Of a stretch of 64,000 nucleotides of DNA, positions 60,802 through 64,000 are shown piece after piece; the stretch's first letter is position 1; every line of letters starts with the position of its first letter. The notes beneath the pieces are model-generated. The model searched no databases, was not told the DNA's origin, and worked only from the letters and a program-made list of their open reading frames with translations. This DNA is from an uncultured Clostridia bacterium (GTDB lineage: Bacteria; Bacillota; Clostridia; Christensenellales; Borkfalkiaceae), in the NCBI GenBank assembly GCA_947629095.1, contig CANRCK010000001.1, forward strand, positions 240,191 to 304,190, given 5' to 3'. The position numbers were made by a program, and so were the translations under genes.

Positions 60802-60837
60802 AAATTCCCGCGCCGACAACAGTCGGCGCGGGAATTT
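60802..60837. repeat. Palindromic repeat, copy 2
   Basis: Identical to the copy at 60605-60640. The pair encloses a 160-bp segment that itself has inverted ends, so the whole may be a small non-coding mobile or structural element. Confidence 0.8.
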
Positions 60838-61090
60838 GGCGCGCCAATAAGAACCTAAATTGAACACCTAATTAAAAGGCGGTTTGATTTAGGCTCTTTC
60901 TTTTTTCAAAGTAATTGCAGACGGCGGTTTATGCCGCGAAAGCCGCTTGATACGAGAAAGGGGTGTGTTAGGCTATCTATTGCCAACGGCAAAACAAAAG
61001 CCCCTTGGGGCGGTTATGGCTTGGCTCTTTGCCTTGCCAACGCACCCCATAGAGGCTCGTGTCAAGCGGAACGTGGAATAAATAGCCGTT

Positions 61091-62572
61091 TTACTTAATT
61101 CTTAAAGTAATAATTAAGTTTTGGATAGCGTTGAGTTTAACTGTTTTGGAATAAAAGATAAAGCCCTGACGATTTTCATCGTCAGGACTAATCATTATCG
61201 GGCTGTTATATATTACGTCAATTCTATCGTCGTAAACTATTATCTCTTTTACAAGATAGTTTATAAGCATTTGCGGCTCCAAATTCAAAGCCTGTCCGTA
61301 ATAGGTTCTTATCTCTTGGTCCGTGTATTTAACGGCGGTTTTACTTCTCTCTAAAAGTATTTGTCTTTCTAAATTTTCTTGCCGTTCTTCAAGCTCTTTC
61401 AGCCGTTTGGTAGTGGTATTGGTAATTATACCGTTTTCAATAGCGGTCATAATGTTTTTAATAGCTTTTTCGGTTTGCCGCTTCTCTTTTGCAAGTAAAT
61501 TCAAAATCGGCGTTTCTTTGGTTAGTTGTTCTTGTATTTTAAGTAAATTTGCAACTATTGTATTCATAATTTGTTGGTCGCTTAATTGCTCTATTATGGC
61601 TGAAATAATCAGATTTTCCAAATATTCTTTACCAATCATAGATTTCTTGCAACCGTTTTGCCGTTTACGTCCTAAACACTTGTAATAGCGTTTAACCTGT
61701 CCGTTTTTGGAAGTACCTGTTTCTGCGCTAATCGGCTGTCCGCAATACCCGCATTTTAATTTATGCCTCAATAGATAGACGACTTCAACGCTACGCTTAC
61801 CGTATTTGTTTTCACTGATTTTTGCTCTGACGTTTTCGTATATGTCGGTAGGTACGATTTGCGGATACATATTTTCAAACACTTCGCCGCCGTGTCTATA
61901 AATCCCCGAATACTTTTCGTTTTTAAGGATATTATAAACGGTATTTCTTGCGAACGGTTTTCCGTTATTGTAAATACCTTTTGCAGTCAAAAATTTTATA
62001 ATGTCTTTTACATAAACGCCCAATGAAAATTGTTCGTAGATATATCTTACTATCTCTGCTTGGCTCTCATTTATAATTATTTTATGGTCTTTTAAATCGT
62101 AACCGTAAAGTAAATGCCCGCCTGTAAAGTTACCTTTCAAACGTGTTTCTTTCATACCCCGTTTAACCTTTTGGGAAAGCTCTGCCGAGTAGTATTGGTT
62201 CATACCTTCAAGCAAACTTTCGAGAATAATTCCCTCTGGCGTATCTGGTATGTTTTCCATTGCGGAGAGTAGCGTTACACCGTTATTTTTCAACGTGCGC
62301 TTGTGCATAGTGCTTTCATACTTGTTGCGGCTGAAACGGTCTAACTTGTAGACTAAAACGTAGTTCCACTCTTTACGCGCACTATCTTTAATCATACGCT
62401 GGAAATCGGGGCGGTTGTCATTTGTGCCCGTCATTGCCCTGTCTATGTATGTGTTGAGTATGAGGATATTGTTACGTTGAGCGTATTCCTCGCAAACGTG
62501 AAGTTGTCCCTCGATACTCTGTTCTGTTTGGCTATCACTCGAATAACGGGCATATATAACTGCTGTTTTCAT
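61091..62572 (-). CDS. Large serine recombinase (site-specific integrase)
   Basis: A 493-residue integrase/transposase of the large serine recombinase family. The N-terminal resolvase domain has YARYSSDSQTEQSIEGQ with the nucleophilic Ser (residue 11 or 12) and the conserved LDRFSRN. The central recombinase domain includes GMKETRLKGNFTGGHLLYGY. The zinc-ribbon domain has CGYCGQP ... CLGRKRQNGC, followed by a coiled-coil (about 340-430). These enzymes insert and excise elements at attachment sites next to their gene. AGGAG precedes the ATG. Together with the Rep gene it marks a mobile element running off the right edge. Confidence 0.94.
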   Translation of the reverse strand: MKTAVIYARYSSDSQTEQSIEGQLHVCEEYAQRNNILILNTYIDRAMTGTNDNRPDFQRMIKDSARKEWNYVLVYKLDRFSRNKYESTMHKRTLKNNGVTLLSAMENIPDTPEGIILESLLEGMNQYYSAELSQKVKRGMKETRLKGNFTGGHLLYGYDLKDHKIIINESQAEIVRYIYEQFSLGVYVKDIIKFLTAKGIYNNGKPFARNTVYNILKNEKYSGIYRHGGEVFENMYPQIVPTDIYENVRAKISENKYGKRSVEVVYLLRHKLKCGYCGQPISAETGTSKNGQVKRYYKCLGRKRQNGCKKSMIGKEYLENLIISAIIEQLSDQQIMNTIVANLLKIQEQLTKETPILNLLAKEKRQTEKAIKNIMTAIENGIITNTTTKRLKELEERQENLERQILLERSKTAVKYTDQEIRTYYGQALNLEPQMLINYLVKEIIVYDDRIDVIYNSPIMISPDDENRQGFIFYSKTVKLNAIQNLIITLRIK

Positions 62573-62673
62573 TGTTTTTAACTCCTTTTGAAATAGATTT
62601 TTATTTTGCCTTTCGGCAAGGTGCGGACAAACGGCTTGGACTGTTTATAGCTATATCCCCGTTCTCTTTATAT

Positions 62674-62720
62674 CGCTGTCAAGGGTTGCCAAACGGCAAT
62701 TCACTTAACCCTTGACAGCG
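62674..62720. repeat. 14-bp perfect inverted repeat between rep and recombinase genes
   Basis: Arms CGCTGTCAAGGGTT (62674-62687) and AACCCTTGACAGCG (62707-62720) enclose a 19-nt region with its own GCC/GGC mini-stem. There is no T run, so it is not a plain terminator. It may be a regulatory or replication-linked structure of the element. One arm contains TTGACA, which could act as a -35 box for the recombinase gene. Confidence 0.6.
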
Positions 62721-62763
62721 CAGGCAAAGTCGTTTACGCTCCGCCGGACGAAAGACAAAAAGA

Positions 62764-63654
62764 TTAGTTGCATTTGGGCATTAGCTCTATAATTTCGGGG
62801 CTGACCTTTCCCAAAATCTCGCCGTAGGTTATACAGGTGAAATTGTCTGCCAACACAAATTTATATTCGTGTTCTTCGTTACCGTATGGGCAAACGATAT
62901 CTTCGTCCAAAATGTCGGCTATAATGTAGCTTTTAAGACCTCTAGAATAAGCTATGCGCTCGTCGTTTTTGGTTATATATTTGAGCATATAGTACACGCT
63001 GTCCTCAACCTCGGATTGGTGCGATATTGCGTTGAAATCACTCCGTCCGAACTTCCCGTTGAAAAACGTGTTTTGGTTGGTAATCTGTCTGTTGTGCGTT
63101 TTGAAATTAAAGTCGTTGTGTTCCTCAAACTTGCCCACCATGCCGTTGGGCGGTATGTATATAAGCGCGTGGAAGTGTAACCGCTCCGTCTTGTCGCCGC
63201 GCTCCCAAGCCCCGATATATTTCCAGCCGTTTCTGTTCGCTAAATGGTATAGGCAAGTCATAAGCCTTTTTCTGAAAGTTTCTTTGGTGTGCTTTTCGTC
63301 CGAATAAGTGAAAGTGCAAAAATAGCTCCATTGTTGCAGATAGGCTTTGCGTTTCATACGTTTATAGCGTTCTATGCGGTTGCGGTTTAGTCTTTCAAAT
63401 TGTCTTTCTACAAATTCAACCGCCTCGGTTTGGTCTTTGAATAGAGGCGTAAACTCTTTTACCAATCTTTCTTTTTTCTTCGTCTTTTTATCTTTGGGTG
63501 TATTATTGAACGCCCTTTCAAACTGTTCAACCGTTTCGTCTTTGTCTGTTTTACGTTTCCTGCGTTTCCGCTTATACGGGCGTTCCGTATGCGGTATGGC
63601 TATCCAGTGCGAGCCGTCATAGTAAACCTTTGCGCCAATTAAATTCATATTCAT
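62764..63654 (-). CDS. HUH-family rolling-circle replication initiator (Rep)
   Basis: A 296-residue replication protein. A basic N-terminus (KRKRRKRKTDKDE) precedes the HUH endonuclease core: motif 1 FCTFTYSDE, motif 2 ERLHFHALIYIP with the His-hydrophobic-His pair (about residue 160), and motif 3 YYMLKYITKN with the nicking Tyr (about 223). It resembles phage/plasmid-type Rep proteins that nick a hairpin origin. It is coupled by a 4-bp overlap to the mini-ORF before it. Together with the serine recombinase it suggests an integrated, rolling-circle-replicating element. Confidence 0.87.
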   Translation of the reverse strand: MNMNLIGAKVYYDGSHWIAIPHTERPYKRKRRKRKTDKDETVEQFERAFNNTPKDKKTKKKERLVKEFTPLFKDQTEAVEFVERQFERLNRNRIERYKRMKRKAYLQQWSYFCTFTYSDEKHTKETFRKRLMTCLYHLANRNGWKYIGAWERGDKTERLHFHALIYIPPNGMVGKFEEHNDFNFKTHNRQITNQNTFFNGKFGRSDFNAISHQSEVEDSVYYMLKYITKNDERIAYSRGLKSYIIADILDEDIVCPYGNEEHEYKFVLADNFTCITYGEILGKVSPEIIELMPKCN

Positions 63655-63794
63655 TTACCCCCTTTTGCGGCAAGCTCTGTAATCCGCTTGAAAAGAGCAG
63701 TATAGAATACCTTTTGTTCGCTCTCGGATAAAGCCTCTATACTCGGCTTCCCGATAGCTCGGACCTCAATGCGTTTTGTCTTGTTTCCCTGCAA
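63651..63794 (-). CDS. 47-residue protein with TTG start, coupled to rep
   Basis: A short ORF reading MQGNKTKRIEVRAIGKPSIE ... KVFYTALFKRITELAAKGGK. It begins at TTG (63794), with GGAGGG 7-8 nt upstream (63807-63802), and ends with a TGA that overlaps the rep ATG. The strong ribosome binding site and ATGA coupling make it credible. It may be a copy-control or accessory peptide; no known family. Proteins of this kind are easily missed because of the TTG start. Confidence 0.65.
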   Translation of the reverse strand: MQGNKTKRIEVRAIGKPSIEALSESEQKVFYTALFKRITELAAKGGK

Positions 63795-63833
63795 ATTTTT
63801 TCCCTCCAAATCTGAAAAATTTGCACGAAAAAA

Positions 63834-63927
63834 GGGCGGTGTACAAAATCTTACGAGAACTTAATCTCATAAAACTTTGTACATCGCCCGTTGAATAAGA
63901 GAGCGTAATAACGCCCTATCTCTTATT
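63834..63927. other. Candidate replication origin or structured leader upstream of rep
   Basis: Two adjacent palindromes. The first has 25-nt arms (63834-63858 and 63865-63889) with four mismatches, all transitions, around ACTTAA; on the minus-strand RNA three of the four become G-U pairs. The second is AATAAGAGA / TCTCTTATT (63894-63902 and 63919-63927) with an inner GCGT/ACGC stem. HUH Rep proteins nick such hairpins, and the site is just upstream of the rep unit; a regulatory RNA hairpin is the alternative. Confidence 0.5.
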
Positions 63928-64000
63928 AAAACGCAACTTTGCACCTTTTCTTTATGTTGGGGGTGAGCCGGCTTTTCGCTTTGCGCTACTTCGCACTAAT

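Larger units (their letters stand above)
60449..61090. other. Gene-free, repeat-rich stretch at the element border
   Basis: About 640 bp without a supported gene. It holds two copies of a long palindrome (listed separately) and, between them, an inverted pair GGAGGGATTTG / CAAATCCCTCC (about 60650-60660 and 60777-60787). To the right is a segment rich in short inverted repeats (60950-61060, including GCCCCTTGGGGC) next to the serine recombinase stop. The right part is where an attachment site of the recombinase would be expected. Confidence 0.55.

Noticed and set aside
60449..60860. CRISPR array or coding frames in the palindromic stretch
   Set aside because: Only two repeat units, palindromic and 197 bp apart; the open frames there result from GC-rich symmetry and have no start signals.
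1..64000. tRNA or rRNA genes
   Set aside because: No cloverleaf or rRNA-like sequence was recognised on either strand.

Overview
The window reads as a chromosome segment of a monoderm, low-GC-lineage anaerobe of the class Clostridia. The support is Shine-Dalgarno-led genes, many near-consensus sigma-A promoters, Gram-positive lipoproteins with small-residue-Cys lipoboxes, a SpoIIID-like regulator remnant, a CsoR-type copper repressor and a CD1871A-type CxxC membrane protein. The style of the giant lipoproteins and the BspA-type leucine-rich repeats suggests an uncultured gut lineage close to Christensenellales. That placement is inference; there is no rRNA or marker gene here.

1-14964 is a defence-island-like block. 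A type I restriction-modification operon (hsdR-hsdM-hsdS, minus strand) is followed by a tyrosine recombinase on the opposite strand and then a second, partial hsdS target-recognition cassette at the window edge. This is the layout of a phase-variable specificity locus. Next come an AAA/DUF4143 ATPase and a plus-strand unit made of a structured RNA leader, an RNase III with two dsRNA-binding domains and a DUF2971 protein. Convergent to that unit lies a large SF1 (RecD/UvrD-like) helicase with a long unknown N-terminus, co-oriented with a second DUF4143 ATPase under a consensus promoter with an operator-like repeat. The structured leader, tandem-dsRBD RNase III and DUF2971 unit is my best candidate for an undescribed system.

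14965-21891 is core-like. It holds a broken spoIIID, a class II UvrA, a copper operon (csoR-copA with an in-frame CopZ domain that has its own ribosome binding site) under a textbook CsoR operator, and a D-lactate dehydrogenase. 21937-24814 is a translationally coupled three-gene unit: an unknown protein, a soluble VirD4/TraG-like motor and a protein carrying an FtsK gamma-like winged helix, with no other conjugation genes in view.

25502-34103 holds a small transcription unit of unknown product, a plus-strand set of three secreted lipoproteins (one with a TlpA thioredoxin fold, one with a collagen-like stretch), and a minus-strand glycosyltransferase plus acyltransferase pair for membrane glycolipids.

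34342-58978 looks like one 24.6 kb minus-strand operon of 11 genes. It encodes a giant GLUG-type lipoprotein, a 2475-residue surface subtilase with leucine-rich repeats, another lipoprotein, a full oligopeptide ABC importer (oppABCDF), two small membrane proteins and a polyferredoxin-thioredoxin fusion. The logic is extracellular protein capture and cleavage, peptide import and extracytoplasmic thiol redox. 59409-60448 has an SGNH hydrolase and a small unknown gene. From about 60450 to the right edge there are palindromic repeats and one side of an integrative element: a large serine recombinase, a HUH rolling-circle Rep, a TTG-started mini-ORF and a candidate replication origin.
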